Below, piece after piece: positions 26,173 to 35,458 of a stretch of 41,558 nucleotides of DNA. The stretch is from assembly GCA_947041165.1 (NCBI GenBank), contig CAMRCY010000019.1, positions 1 through 41,558 of the forward strand, given 5' to 3'. This DNA is from an uncultured Deferribacteraceae bacterium. GTDB taxonomy: Bacteria > Chrysiogenota > Deferribacteres > Deferribacterales > Mucispirillaceae. Position 1 is the stretch's first letter. Every line of letters starts with the position of its first letter. The position numbers and the translations under genes are program-made. A model generated the notes under the pieces. It saw only the letters and a program-made list of their open reading frames with translations, made no database searches and was not told where the DNA came from.

Positions 26173-26736
26173 TTACAGTTTACCAACAAGATCGATACCT
26201 GGTTTTAATGTTTTAGATCCTGGTTTCCATCTGGCAGGACAAACTTCATTACCGTGTTGAGCAACGAACTGAGATGCTTGAAGAAGTCTTAATAACTCTT
26301 CAGAGTTACGTCCGATATTACCAGCAACGATTTCATATACAACAACTTTTCCTTCAGGATTGATAATGAATGTTGCTCTTTCAGATAGTCCAACTTCATC
26401 GATCATAACTTCAAATCCACGAGCTAACACGCCAGTTGGATCAGCTAACATTGGGAACTGAATTTTTTTAATTGTTTCAGATGCATCATGCCAAGCTTTG
26501 TGTACAAAATGAGTATCGCAAGATACAGAGTAAACTTCACAGTTAGCCTCTTTAAATTTTGGATATAGATCAGCTAGATCCTCTAACTCAGTAGGACAAA
26601 CAAATGTGAAATCTGCTGGGTAGAAAAAGAATACAGACCATTTGCCTAGTAAATCTTTCTTAGATACCTCTTTAAAACTATCCTTAGCGTACGCTTGAAC
26701 CGTAAAATCAATTATTTCTTTATTTATCATTGACAT
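26173..26736 (-). CDS. ahpC: Alkyl hydroperoxide reductase subunit C (2-Cys peroxiredoxin)
   Basis: 187 aa, the same length as E. coli AhpC. The peroxidatic Cys47 lies in DFTFVCPTE and the resolving Cys166 in EVCPARW, one residue off the E. coli positions; GVLARG and RATFIINPEG are also present. It reduces hydrogen peroxide and organic or nitrogen peroxides in the cytoplasm. No AhpF reductase is adjacent, so the electron donor (thioredoxin-like or a distant AhpF) is unknown. Start ATG 9 nt after AGGAG; a second in-frame ATG two codons later is possible. Monocistronic in appearance. Confidence 0.96.
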   Translation of the reverse strand: MSMINKEIIDFTVQAYAKDSFKEVSKKDLLGKWSVFFFYPADFTFVCPTELEDLADLYPKFKEANCEVYSVSCDTHFVHKAWHDASETIKKIQFPMLADPTGVLARGFEVMIDEVGLSERATFIINPEGKVVVYEIVAGNIGRNSEELLRLLQASQFVAQHGNEVCPARWKPGSKTLKPGIDLVGKL

Positions 26737-26911
26737 AAAAATCTCCTTTTTATAAATACTATTTATTATTAAATCATCATCTTTTAATTTAATATCATTT
26801 TACTCTTCTATTAAATTTTGAGCGATTTGTCAAGATATATAATACAGCTTATAAATATTTATTACAACACACATATCTATAACGTTAAAATATACTTAAC
26901 AATATAATGAC

Positions 26912-27628
26912 CTATATGTAACATAAAAGTTCTCTAAATGATTTAAAACTTTTCAATTTTTTTGATGTAACCACTTCAACATGCTTGACAAAAAGTTGCA
27001 AAATTTTATCTTCTTGAGTTTTCTCAATAACTGTATCTTTATATACGCTATTACATTTTAATGATTTAAGAATATTATTTATCTCATCAGATATCGGCAC
27101 TGGTGAGTTATTTTTATCAACACATTTATCGCAAACAATATCACCTTCAAGATAGAACGATAATGAACTAATATCATTATTGCAAACTTTACATGTATAG
27201 AAAGATGGTAGAGTTCCTGAAACTTTAAACACGATATAGATGATATATACTAATGCTTTGTGAGCATTTTCTTTATTTATATTTAATATAAGTTTGTAAA
27301 GATATTCATAACTTTCATCAAGTGGCAGGAGCGAATCAATAATATCAAAAATAAGATTTAACCTAATGCTAATATCAGGCACTTCAAGAAATGATATATA
27401 TTTTGCAATAGGTGAGTATGAATATAATTTGAATAGATCGCTATTTTCTTTTCGTAAAATATCTAAGGTTGATGGAACAAATTTAACTACGCCACTACGT
27501 TTTGTGAACGCTTTAGGCATAAACAATTTTAACTTACCGAACTCTTCTGTAAACACAGATGCTATGCATGATGAGTCGGAGTAGACTGTATATTTATAAA
27601 TTATTCCATTACTAGATATTCTTTTCAT
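26912..27628 (-). CDS. recO: DNA repair protein RecO
   Basis: 238 aa. The N-terminal OB-like segment (SNGIIYKYTVYSDSSCIASVFTEEFGKL, residues 6-33) is followed by GVVKFVPSTLDIL and a helical region. A Cys4 zinc module lies at about residues 145-168 (CKVCNND..., GDIVCDKC), as in RecO. RecO loads RecA on SSB-coated single-stranded DNA with RecR during gap repair. The gene starts 21 nt after the mgtE stop, so the two are probably co-transcribed. Overall similarity is recognised from architecture rather than long identity, hence moderate confidence. Confidence 0.75.
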   Translation of the reverse strand: MKRISSNGIIYKYTVYSDSSCIASVFTEEFGKLKLFMPKAFTKRSGVVKFVPSTLDILRKENSDLFKLYSYSPIAKYISFLEVPDISIRLNLIFDIIDSLLPLDESYEYLYKLILNINKENAHKALVYIIYIVFKVSGTLPSFYTCKVCNNDISSLSFYLEGDIVCDKCVDKNNSPVPISDEINNILKSLKCNSVYKDTVIEKTQEDKILQLFVKHVEVVTSKKLKSFKSFRELLCYI

Positions 27629-27649
27629 TTGTATATTTGTCTATCGTAT

Positions 27650-29005
27650 CTATAGTATTGACAGAAGAAGTAGTGATACAGAAAAATATATAGTAAGTCC
27701 CGTAATATCGTTAAGTGTAGATATAAACGGAGTTGATGCTACTGCTGGATCAAACTTTAGTTTAGTTAAAATTATAGGCACTGTTGCACCTGTGAAAGAT
27801 GCGAATAGGATCGCTGAGAAGAGCGCTATACCGACTATCAATCCGATCTCTCTTGTACTTTGCATTAGAGGAGCAACTAGGGCTAATAAAACACCTATAA
27901 CTACACCCATTATAAGTCCGATTTTAAGCTCGTTGAATATTACTTTTCTCGTATGTGTCATATCTACTTTACCTAAGGCAATCCCACGAATGATAACCGT
28001 TGCAGATTGGCTACCAACATTTCCACCCATCGCCATGATGATAGGCATGAAGGTTGCAAGGATTAAAAAATCTGTAACTCTGCCTTGAAAGAATGTTATG
28101 ATAAGTCCTGAAAACATCTCTCCAACAAATGTAACGATGAGCCACGGTAGTCGTGTCTTTGCAGCCTTGATCGGTTTATTGGTGAACTGTAACTCTTCTT
28201 GATTTATCCCTGCCATGTTGTATATATCTTCATGTGCTTTATCACGGATAAAATCTATAATATCATCGACTGTAATTATACCACATAATCTATGATGTTC
28301 ATCAACTACAGGGATCGCTAGTAGATCATATTTATCGATATAGTTTGCAACTTGTTCTTGTTCATCAACAAGGTTTGCAGTTACAACATCTTGCACCATA
28401 ATGTCAGCAAGTTTTCTAGTAGGTGGATTTAGAATTAATTGACGAAGCGATAGCACACCTACAAGTTTATTATCATCATCAACTATATACAGATAGAAAA
28501 CCATCTCAAGATGTTCAGCTTTATGGAGCGATTTAGTAGCCTCTTTAACTGTTGTGTTACAGTTGATAGCAAAGAACGCTGTGTTCATAATTGCACCAGC
28601 TGTTCCTTCTTCATAGTGGAGAAGTTTCTCTACATTTAATAGCTCTTCTTTTTTAAGATATTTTAAATAAACCTCTAATTTCTCAGCAGGGACAAGTCTA
28701 AGGATATGACTTGTGTCATCAGAGTCCATCAAGTTTAAAATAGCTGCAACAGTTTTAGGTTCAATCTCGTTTAAGGCTGTTAAAATATCATGATCATCAA
28801 GACCTAAAATAACTTCAGATAATTTTTCGTTATCGGTTATATATTTCCACAATTTTCTGCGATCAAGATCAGATAGATGTGATGAGATAAACGCAATATC
28901 TGCGTGGTGAATTTTAGCTAATAGATTTTGCAGATGTGTTTTTGCATCACGCCTAATTAACTTACGTACATTTTCTAATTTAACTTTTAGTGACGAATCT
29001 ATCAT
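27650..29005 (-). CDS. mgtE: Magnesium transporter MgtE
   Basis: 451 aa with standard MgtE architecture. The N-terminal helical Mg-sensing domain (residues about 25-130) is followed by two CBS domains (135-255, including DDNKLVGVLSLRQL and DEHHRLCGIITVDDI), a linker helix, and a five-helix membrane pore domain (about 285-451) with GNVGSQSATVIIRGIALG, the pore signature. It imports Mg2+ and closes when cytoplasmic Mg2+ is high. It precedes recO by 21 nt. Start ATG with AGGTAG upstream. Confidence 0.95.
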   Translation of the reverse strand: MIDSSLKVKLENVRKLIRRDAKTHLQNLLAKIHHADIAFISSHLSDLDRRKLWKYITDNEKLSEVILGLDDHDILTALNEIEPKTVAAILNLMDSDDTSHILRLVPAEKLEVYLKYLKKEELLNVEKLLHYEEGTAGAIMNTAFFAINCNTTVKEATKSLHKAEHLEMVFYLYIVDDDNKLVGVLSLRQLILNPPTRKLADIMVQDVVTANLVDEQEQVANYIDKYDLLAIPVVDEHHRLCGIITVDDIIDFIRDKAHEDIYNMAGINQEELQFTNKPIKAAKTRLPWLIVTFVGEMFSGLIITFFQGRVTDFLILATFMPIIMAMGGNVGSQSATVIIRGIALGKVDMTHTRKVIFNELKIGLIMGVVIGVLLALVAPLMQSTREIGLIVGIALFSAILFASFTGATVPIILTKLKFDPAVASTPFISTLNDITGLTIYFSVSLLLLSIL

Positions 29006-29118
29006 AAAACTTATCTACCTTTTAATACTTATTTCTTCTCTACCCATATACATATTCAATATATCTATATATAATCTGTACCGACATATATTTTAAATTT
29101 TGTAACTTATAACTTTTA

Positions 29119-30555
29119 CTAAGCTCTAAATCGTGTGCCAGTTAATGTGTCAATAAGTTCAACACCTTGTTCAGATAATTTACCTCTGATCTCATCTGCA
29201 AGAGTATAATTTTTATCTTTCTTTGCTAAATTTCTCTCTTCAATTAATTTATCAATCTCTTCTTTATCGATTTTTAAATTTACTTTAAATCTTTCCTCAG
29301 CAGTATAATTTAATATCCCTAAAAGAGTGTTTACTCGTTCAACTATTTTAACGGTTGTTTCTTTAAGCAAGGTTATAGTATCAGTTGATGGTTTAGATGA
29401 TATAATTTTATTCCCTTCTCTTATAAATTCAAATAAAGATGCGAGCGCTCTTGGAGAGTTAAAATCATCGGTTAAAGCTTCATCAAATGATGTTATAAGA
29501 GTTGAGTATAGATTATTAATATCCTCGCTAAAATCTTTTCCTTTACCTGATCCAGTAGTATAATTTAACTCATCAAGATAGATATATATTCTATCAAGTG
29601 CAGATTTAGATTCAATTAATTTATCTTCAGAGTATTCAAGAGGTTGTCTATAATGAGTTGTTAAAAATAGAAATCTTAAAGTTTCAGGATCGGTCAACGT
29701 CAACACATCTCTAATCGTAAAAAAGTTATTTAATGATTTAGACATTTTTTCTTTATTAACATTTACGAACCCGTTATGCATCCAATAATTTGCAAATGTT
29801 TTAGAGTTGCAAGCCTCAGATTGTGCGATCTCATTTTCGTGATGAGGAAAGATAAGATCTTGTCCACCACCATGAATATCAATCGTATCACCTAGCACCT
29901 CTTTATTCATAACTGAACATTCAATATGCCAGCCAGGTCTACCATTACCAAACGGAGAAGCCCAAAAAGGTTCGTTCTCTTTAGATGCTTTCCACAGTGC
30001 AAAATCTAACGGATTTTCTTTCTTCTCATTAATATCAACTCTTGCACCACTTAATAGATCATCGATATTACGATGAGATAATTTACCGTAATCTTCAAAA
30101 GTAGTTACCCTAAAATATACATCGCCATCTACTTCATAAGCATGCTGACTAGCTATTAACTGAGTACAGTAATCTATCATGCCTTGAATGTAATCGGTAG
30201 CATGGGGAGTATGAGTTGGAGGCAGAACAAATAGTGATGCCATATCGATATCGTGTTCTTTAACAAATTTTGCAGTAAGTTCTTTAAACGGTATTTTCTG
30301 TTCGTTTGCACGGTTGATAATTTTATCATCAATATCTGTGAAGTTTTTCACAAAAATAGTATTGTAACCTTTATCTTTAAAAACTCTATGGATTAGATCG
30401 AAAGCGATTGAGCTTCTTGCATGTCCGATGTGACAGTAATCATATACGGTTATTCCACACACATATATTTTCACTTCGTTTTCAATAATCGGTTTAAATA
30501 TCTCTTTTTGAGATGTCATTGTGTTGTATAGTTTAATTTCCAAATTAGTATCCAT
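29119..30555 (-). CDS. cysS: Cysteinyl-tRNA synthetase
   Basis: 478 aa class I synthetase: zinc ligand Cys33 in YVCGITVYDY, HIGH at 42-45, the second zinc cluster in GWHIECSVM...HHENEIAQSEA, and KMSKS in NKEKMSKSLNN, followed by the helical DALR-type domain and a C-terminal anticodon module ending in GTRF. It charges tRNA-Cys; a tRNA-Cys gene is in this window, though distant. The start codon lies 2 nt after the stop of the upstream ABC ATPase gene, implying co-transcription and translational coupling. Confidence 0.97.
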   Translation of the reverse strand: MDTNLEIKLYNTMTSQKEIFKPIIENEVKIYVCGITVYDYCHIGHARSSIAFDLIHRVFKDKGYNTIFVKNFTDIDDKIINRANEQKIPFKELTAKFVKEHDIDMASLFVLPPTHTPHATDYIQGMIDYCTQLIASQHAYEVDGDVYFRVTTFEDYGKLSHRNIDDLLSGARVDINEKKENPLDFALWKASKENEPFWASPFGNGRPGWHIECSVMNKEVLGDTIDIHGGGQDLIFPHHENEIAQSEACNSKTFANYWMHNGFVNVNKEKMSKSLNNFFTIRDVLTLTDPETLRFLFLTTHYRQPLEYSEDKLIESKSALDRIYIYLDELNYTTGSGKGKDFSEDINNLYSTLITSFDEALTDDFNSPRALASLFEFIREGNKIISSKPSTDTITLLKETTVKIVERVNTLLGILNYTAEERFKVNLKIDKEEIDKLIEERNLAKKDKNYTLADEIRGKLSEQGVELIDTLTGTRFRA

Positions 30556-30557
30556 TA

Positions 30558-31346
30558 TTATAAGTACCCATCGTTGTATTTTATTAAATCTTTTGTATAT
30601 TCTGAGGCTGGTTTATTTATTATTTCAATACTGTTACCATATTCAACTGGTTCGCCTTTTTTCATAACTAGCATTTTTTCAGCAAGTATAGATATGTGTG
30701 CGATTGAGTGAGATATAAGTATTATCGTCAAATTTTTCTTCTCTTTTAGATCGATGAGAAGATTTAATATCTGTGCTTGAACTGAAACATCTAACATAGA
30801 TAACGGTTCATCAGCGATCAAGATATCAGGCTCTAAGATTAGCGAACGTGCTATTGATATTCTTTGCCTTTGTCCACCTGAAAACTGGTGAGGATATCTA
30901 TCTAGGAACTCGTACGGCAAACCTACAAGGTCGAACGTTGAGTGTATTTTATCTAATGTATCATTTTTAGTATAATCAAAATTAGCATTTAAAGCGTCAA
31001 GCATAGTTGTGCGAATGCTAAGTTTCGGGTTAAGCGAGTTCATAGGATTTTGAAATATCATCTGTACATTTTTTCTATATTTTTTATAATTAGGTTTATC
31101 AAGTTTTGAAAGATTAGTACCGTGATATAGAACTTCGCCTTGATCGGCTTTATAAACATCGGCAATAATTTTTGCAAGCGTTGATTTTCCTGATCCTGAT
31201 TCACCAGCTATACCTATCGACTCTGAGTGATTAATAGATAAAGAGATATTATCAACTGCTGGAAAAGATACACCTTTCTTAAAAAGTGTTCCTTTAGATG
31301 TAAAAAATTTACTTATATTTTTTAATTCTAATACTGTATCGTTAAT
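30558..31346 (-). CDS. OppF/DppF-type ABC transporter ATPase lacking a conventional start codon
   Basis: The frame runs from a stop at 31365-31367 through a complete ATPase: VLELKNISKFF, Walker A GESGSGKST (about residue 48-56), Q-loop MIFQNPMNSLNP (about 96), signature HQFSGGQRQR (about 155-163), Walker B ILIADEP and the H-loop LISHS. This is the oligopeptide/dipeptide/nickel subfamily. Between the upstream stop and Walker A there is no ATG, GTG or TTG. The best fit is ATT at 31346 (262 aa), 7 nt after AAGGA; ATA at 31349 is the alternative. The first ATG (31061) would remove Walker A. Permease and binding-protein genes are absent nearby. Alternatives are an AUU-initiated gene or a start-codon-dead pseudogene. 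cysS follows directly. Confidence 0.75.
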   Translation of the reverse strand: MNDTVLELKNISKFFTSKGTLFKKGVSFPAVDNISLSINHSESIGIAGESGSGKSTLAKIIADVYKADQGEVLYHGTNLSKLDKPNYKKYRKNVQMIFQNPMNSLNPKLSIRTTMLDALNANFDYTKNDTLDKIHSTFDLVGLPYEFLDRYPHQFSGGQRQRISIARSLILEPDILIADEPLSMLDVSVQAQILNLLIDLKEKKNLTIILISHSIAHISILAEKMLVMKKGEPVEYGNSIEIINKPASEYTKDLIKYNDGYL

Positions 31347-31538
31347 TATTTTATCCTTTAAATGTTACGTATTTATTTACGTCTAAGTAAAATAGTTGTT
31401 AGCTTTACGAGTTTGGTATATATTAGCTATAGAAATATATTTACAAGTCAACTGTAATTGTACATTATAAGTATCTAATTTTCAAGAAGATAAAATTAGA
31501 CAATTACAGTATTGAATAGTAAAAAAACTGGAGTTTTT

Positions 31539-32642
31539 ATGAGAGTAGAAAGTTATGAGACAAAAATGGCTAAACTTATTCTAAAATATTCATTGAATAT
31601 AGTGAAAGATGATATAGTTTTGATAAAGTCAGAAACAGTCGGCGAACCGCTTGTTCGTGAGTTCGTGAAAGAGATAATAATATTGGGTGCACATCCGATC
31701 GTTCGTTTTCATATTCCTGAACATAAAGAATATTTAGTTAAATATGGTAAAGAGTCACAATTGACATTTCTGCCATATTTTGAATTACAACAAACTGAAG
31801 CTATCACGGCTTATATATATATAGATTGCTTATCTAACGCAAGATCGTTAAGCAGATCAGATCCTAAAAAATTGGCTATGATACAAAAGACAGGTATCAA
31901 ACTTAGAGAGATCATGAACAAACGTGAGGCTGAGGGTAAATTCAGATGGAGTATCTGTCCATATCCTACAAACTCTATGGCACAAGATGCTGATATGAGT
32001 TTCACTGAGTACTCTGATTTTGTGTTTGAGTCTTGTAAGTTAAACGATGCAAACCCAGTTTTATCTTGGAAGAAAGTTGAGGCTGAACAGAAGAAAATTG
32101 TTAAGAAATTAACAGGCAGTAAAGAGCTGTTGATAGTTGGAAAAGATACAGAGTTGAAATTGTCGGTTAAAGATAGATTATGGATCAACTGTTGTGGACA
32201 TCGCAATATGCCTGATGGCGAAGTGTTTACATCACCTATTGAAACATCGGCAAATGGAGAAATTCTTTTTGATATCCCAACGACTTATAATGGGGTTGAG
32301 GCAGAAGATGTACGACTAACATTTAAAGATGGTGTGATAGTTAAATCATCGGCTAAGAAAGGCGAAAAGTTTCTGAAGAAGATGATAGAGATGGATGAAG
32401 GATCAAACAAAGTAGGTGAGATAGCGTTCGGCTTGAATGATTGTATCACGGATGCGTCGAAGAATATATTATTTGATGAGAAGATCGGACGATCTATGCA
32501 TTTAGCGATTGGTTCAAGTTATGAAGAAGCGTTAGGCAAGAATAAATCGGCTCTACATTGGGATCTTATCAAGGATATGAGAAAGGGCAGTAAAGTTTAT
32601 ATCGACGGCAAGATGATATATAAAGACGGAAAATTTATTTAA
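31539..32642 (+). CDS. M29-family aminopeptidase (AmpS/thermophilic aminopeptidase type)
   Basis: 367 aa from the ATG at 31539, which has GGAG 5 nt upstream (a TTG nine codons earlier is less likely). M29 features are the N-terminal KMAKLILKYSLNIVKDDIVLI; the metal-site region NMPDGEVFTSPIE with its Glu residues; GEIAFGLND; DEKIGRSMHLAIGSSY; and SALHWDLIKDMR with its His and Asp ligands. These are homodimeric two-metal enzymes that remove N-terminal residues from peptides in the cytoplasm. It is divergent from the ABC ATPase, whose subfamily imports peptides, but the link is only suggestive. Followed by short repeats and a strong terminator. Confidence 0.92.
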   Translation: MRVESYETKMAKLILKYSLNIVKDDIVLIKSETVGEPLVREFVKEIIILGAHPIVRFHIPEHKEYLVKYGKESQLTFLPYFELQQTEAITAYIYIDCLSNARSLSRSDPKKLAMIQKTGIKLREIMNKREAEGKFRWSICPYPTNSMAQDADMSFTEYSDFVFESCKLNDANPVLSWKKVEAEQKKIVKKLTGSKELLIVGKDTELKLSVKDRLWINCCGHRNMPDGEVFTSPIETSANGEILFDIPTTYNGVEAEDVRLTFKDGVIVKSSAKKGEKFLKKMIEMDEGSNKVGEIAFGLNDCITDASKNILFDEKIGRSMHLAIGSSYEEALGKNKSALHWDLIKDMRKGSKVYIDGKMIYKDGKFI

Positions 32643-32653
32643 TGGTTTTGTGG

Positions 32654-32731
32654 TTAAGATTTTTACACTTTAAGATTTAGAGATTTTACGGCTTTATACT
32701 TTAAGATTTAGAGAATTTACGGTTTAAGATT
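32654..32731 (+). repeat. Short direct repeats after the aminopeptidase gene
   Basis: TTAAGATTT occurs at about 32654, 32670 and 32701, with TTTAAGATTT again at 32723. The longer unit TTTAAGATTTAGAGAWTTTA followed by CGG is present at 32669-32691 and 32700-32722. Non-coding, function unknown. Confidence 0.7.
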
Positions 32732-32789
32732 TCAACGTATTAATTTTTTAATTTAGATTAATTTTTAATGATGATTAATAAATAATATT

Positions 32790-32837
32790 CCTATCACGAT
32801 AGTTTATATAATACGAACTGTTGTGATAGGTTTTTTT
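32790..32837 (+). terminator. Terminator of the aminopeptidase gene
   Basis: A 15-bp stem with two wobble pairs (32790-32804 with 32816-32830, CCTATCAC...GTGATAGG) and a T run at 32831-32837. It separates the aminopeptidase from the convergent DUF2971-like gene. Confidence 0.88.
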
Positions 32838-32842
32838 ATTAG

Positions 32843-34402
32843 TTATGGTTCTTCTTTTAGACTATCAAAATATGGTTGAGTAATCGTTTGGTAAAATGTT
32901 ACTGTTTCTAAATAAAGGGTATGATGCATACAATCTGAGTGTATTGTATTGTAATTCATGAATCTGATTTCGCGATTGGCTTTAACTTGGGATTCAAGAT
33001 AGATATTTCTCCACTCATCAAAGTATGTGTCGCTCATGGTAGAGTTTTTAACCATCCAGAAATGAATAATATCACTTAGGAAATTAGAAGTTTTAATTAG
33101 TTTAATTTCTGCGTTGTTATGTAAAAAAGATCCTACCAAGAAAAACATTTGTTTAACCAGCCGAAATATTTGCTTGTCACTAAAAGTTAGGTTTGGTTTT
33201 GAGTTTTTAGATTTTCGAATACTAAGCATTGCTACTAGTATAGAGAAACTTACTATATAGGGGATAATACTTTCATTGTCCCACTTAAGTAAGATATCCA
33301 TTTCTTTTTCCGTCATTATTATATCATAGTCAATGTTTGTCAGATCATCTAATAGTAACAAATCATGAAGTGCTAAAAGTCGTAGCTTTATATTTTCTTT
33401 TCTTTTATTTCTTGTTAAGTTCTTTATTATTAAGTCTTTTCTACCTTCAGAGTAGTAATAGAGTTGTAATATTTCAGAATTACTTTTTTTATTACGTGTT
33501 TTAAGCTTGCTTAGTGGCTTCTCTTTTTCCCAGAATGTAGATTGCTTGATTATTAAGTCATGCTTAATAATAGTTGCTTTTAATAAATCGGTTGCATATT
33601 TTAAAAAATCTTTATCAGCTCTTGGATCTATTATTATTTCAGAGATTATACTACTCCATTGATCTTTGGTAAATGGAAGTTGAAGAAATCTTTTATGAAC
33701 ACCATTTACATATGTGCTAGTAATTTTAGGATATTTTTCGTACCTAGCTCCTACTTTTCTATATGATGGCAACCATGAGTTATTTGTTAAATTCACCACC
33801 CATCTAGATTCTTCTTCGTAATAATAGGCTTCTCGTTTATGAAATGATAATTCTAACGTATCTTGAGATTTATTCATTTTGTTTTTTATAAAATACTCAT
33901 AGTCATATTTAATGTCACGCCAATCGTGTTTAGCTTGAAAGGGTTCAAAGAAGAAATCAAGACCTACAGATTTATTTAAGTTTTCATTATATATAATTGT
34001 CTCTTCTGGATCGAATTTAATCATGATTCCTTGTTTATCAGGAGCAAAAACCTGCCACATGGCAGGGGTTTCAGGCGACTTTGTCCAACACTGTATGAAT
34101 AAAGCATCTTCGCCTTTGTATTCAGTCGCATCATCAAAAGATGATGGATGAGTAAATGTGATAACCTCATTTTCAATATCATCTATTAGATGCTCTAGCT
34201 TCATTATTCTATACACTGTTTCTGTAGGGAGATCGTCGTAAATCCTTTGAGGCGTAGCATTCACTTTTTCAAGTAATTCATTTATCCTTTTAACAAGATA
34301 CAATTTATTTTCAGGTGGATTGCTTATATCATTGAGTAACTTTTTTGCTTTCTCAATCTCTTCATCAATACTGTCCTTTTCATCATTTGGTTTATCTGTC
34401 AT
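32843..34402 (-). CDS. Long DUF2971-like protein
   Basis: 519 aa. Residues about 1-55 are charged and helical. Residues about 60-280 match the DUF2971 pattern: VYRIMKLEHLIDDIENEVITF, HPSSFDDATEY, FIQCWTKSPETPAMWQVFAPDKQGIMIKFD, EEESRWVV and IISEIIIDPRADKDF. DUF2971 proteins usually end about here (250-300 aa). This one continues for about 230 residues with a hydrophobic stretch (IPYIVSFSILVAMLSI) and no motif I know. DUF2971 genes are frequent in defence islands and accessory regions; the biochemical role is not established. Start ATG with a weak ribosome site. It is isolated, convergent to the aminopeptidase and co-oriented with metF. Confidence 0.65.
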   Translation of the reverse strand: MTDKPNDEKDSIDEEIEKAKKLLNDISNPPENKLYLVKRINELLEKVNATPQRIYDDLPTETVYRIMKLEHLIDDIENEVITFTHPSSFDDATEYKGEDALFIQCWTKSPETPAMWQVFAPDKQGIMIKFDPEETIIYNENLNKSVGLDFFFEPFQAKHDWRDIKYDYEYFIKNKMNKSQDTLELSFHKREAYYYEEESRWVVNLTNNSWLPSYRKVGARYEKYPKITSTYVNGVHKRFLQLPFTKDQWSSIISEIIIDPRADKDFLKYATDLLKATIIKHDLIIKQSTFWEKEKPLSKLKTRNKKSNSEILQLYYYSEGRKDLIIKNLTRNKRKENIKLRLLALHDLLLLDDLTNIDYDIIMTEKEMDILLKWDNESIIPYIVSFSILVAMLSIRKSKNSKPNLTFSDKQIFRLVKQMFFLVGSFLHNNAEIKLIKTSNFLSDIIHFWMVKNSTMSDTYFDEWRNIYLESQVKANREIRFMNYNTIHSDCMHHTLYLETVTFYQTITQPYFDSLKEEP

Positions 34403-34486
34403 CTAATTTCATCTCTTCATCTGATGTAGCATAGATGTTTTACATTTTATTTTTCACAAAAAGCACCTAAAGAAAACTCTAAAAAC

Positions 34487-35347
34487 TTAATACTTCAACC
34501 GTTCCAATATCTTAAGCGTTGAAACTGATTTATTCAGCGTATAGTAATGTAATCCGTCTACACCGTTCTTGATTAAATTGTTCGATTGTTCAACTGCGAT
34601 ATCTATTCCCACATTTGCAGTTTCTTCATCACTTCTACCATCAATTCTATCTATTATTTTTTGAGGGATAGAGGTGCAACACATATCAGTAAATCTAACG
34701 ATCTGTTTATAGTTCGTGATAGGCATGATACCCGCAACGATAGGCAGATTTATACCCTCTTTAGCAATTCTATCTCTAAACCGATAAAATGTATCGTTAT
34801 CAAAAAATAATTGCGTTACAAGAAAATCTATTCCTGTATCAACTTTAATTTTAAGGTTTTCTATATCATCATCAATAGACAAAGATTCAGGATGTTTTTC
34901 AGGATAACAAGCACCACCTATACAAAAAGCGTCCTCTTCTTTACTTTTTATATAAGTTACAAGATCTGATGCGTACTGAAACTTACGAGATTTAACAAGA
35001 TCGACTTTATCAGCAGGAATATCGCCTCTAAGTGCTAAAATATTCTCTATATTGTTTTGTTTAAGTTCTGATAAAATATTATCAACTGTATCGTTATCAA
35101 AGCCGACGCAAGTTAAATGCATCATTACTGATGTGTCTAAATGTTTCGTAACTTCAATCGCATACTCTAAACTTTTATCACTTGTTGTGCCTAATGCACC
35201 AAACGTTACAGAAGCGTAATCTGGGTTCATACCCTTTAAACTATCCATTGTTTCAAACAATATGTTTTCGTTTTCAGGCGATTTAGGAGGAAAAAACTCA
35301 AATGAGATAGCTGGGTGTTTAATTTTTAAAATGTCTTTAATTTTCAT
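34487..35347 (-). CDS. metF: 5,10-methylenetetrahydrofolate reductase
   Basis: 286 aa, a TIM barrel of normal length. Recognised by ISFEFFPPKSPENE near the N-terminus (active-site Glu), DYASVTFGALG, NILALRGDIPAD, FCIGGACYPEKHPES, DFLVTQLFFDND, GIMPITNYKQIVRF and the C-terminal GLHYYTLNKS. It makes 5-methyltetrahydrofolate with FAD and NAD(P)H for methionine synthesis. No clear ribosome site precedes the ATG. No methionine genes are adjacent in the window. Confidence 0.97.
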   Translation of the reverse strand: MKIKDILKIKHPAISFEFFPPKSPENENILFETMDSLKGMNPDYASVTFGALGTTSDKSLEYAIEVTKHLDTSVMMHLTCVGFDNDTVDNILSELKQNNIENILALRGDIPADKVDLVKSRKFQYASDLVTYIKSKEEDAFCIGGACYPEKHPESLSIDDDIENLKIKVDTGIDFLVTQLFFDNDTFYRFRDRIAKEGINLPIVAGIMPITNYKQIVRFTDMCCTSIPQKIIDRIDGRSDEETANVGIDIAVEQSNNLIKNGVDGLHYYTLNKSVSTLKILERLKY

Positions 35348-35458
35348 AATGATATGATGATATACAAACTCTCTATTGACTGCAAGTATAAAATTAATAT
35401 AGAATACGGATTGAGTGTGTACGCTGTATCTATATATTACGATAAGAGGGCTTGAACT

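Noticed and set aside
30558-31061. A 167-aa truncated ABC ATPase starting at the first ATG
   Set aside because: The frame continues upstream through an intact Walker A region, so the ATG at 31061 is an internal Met of a full-length gene.
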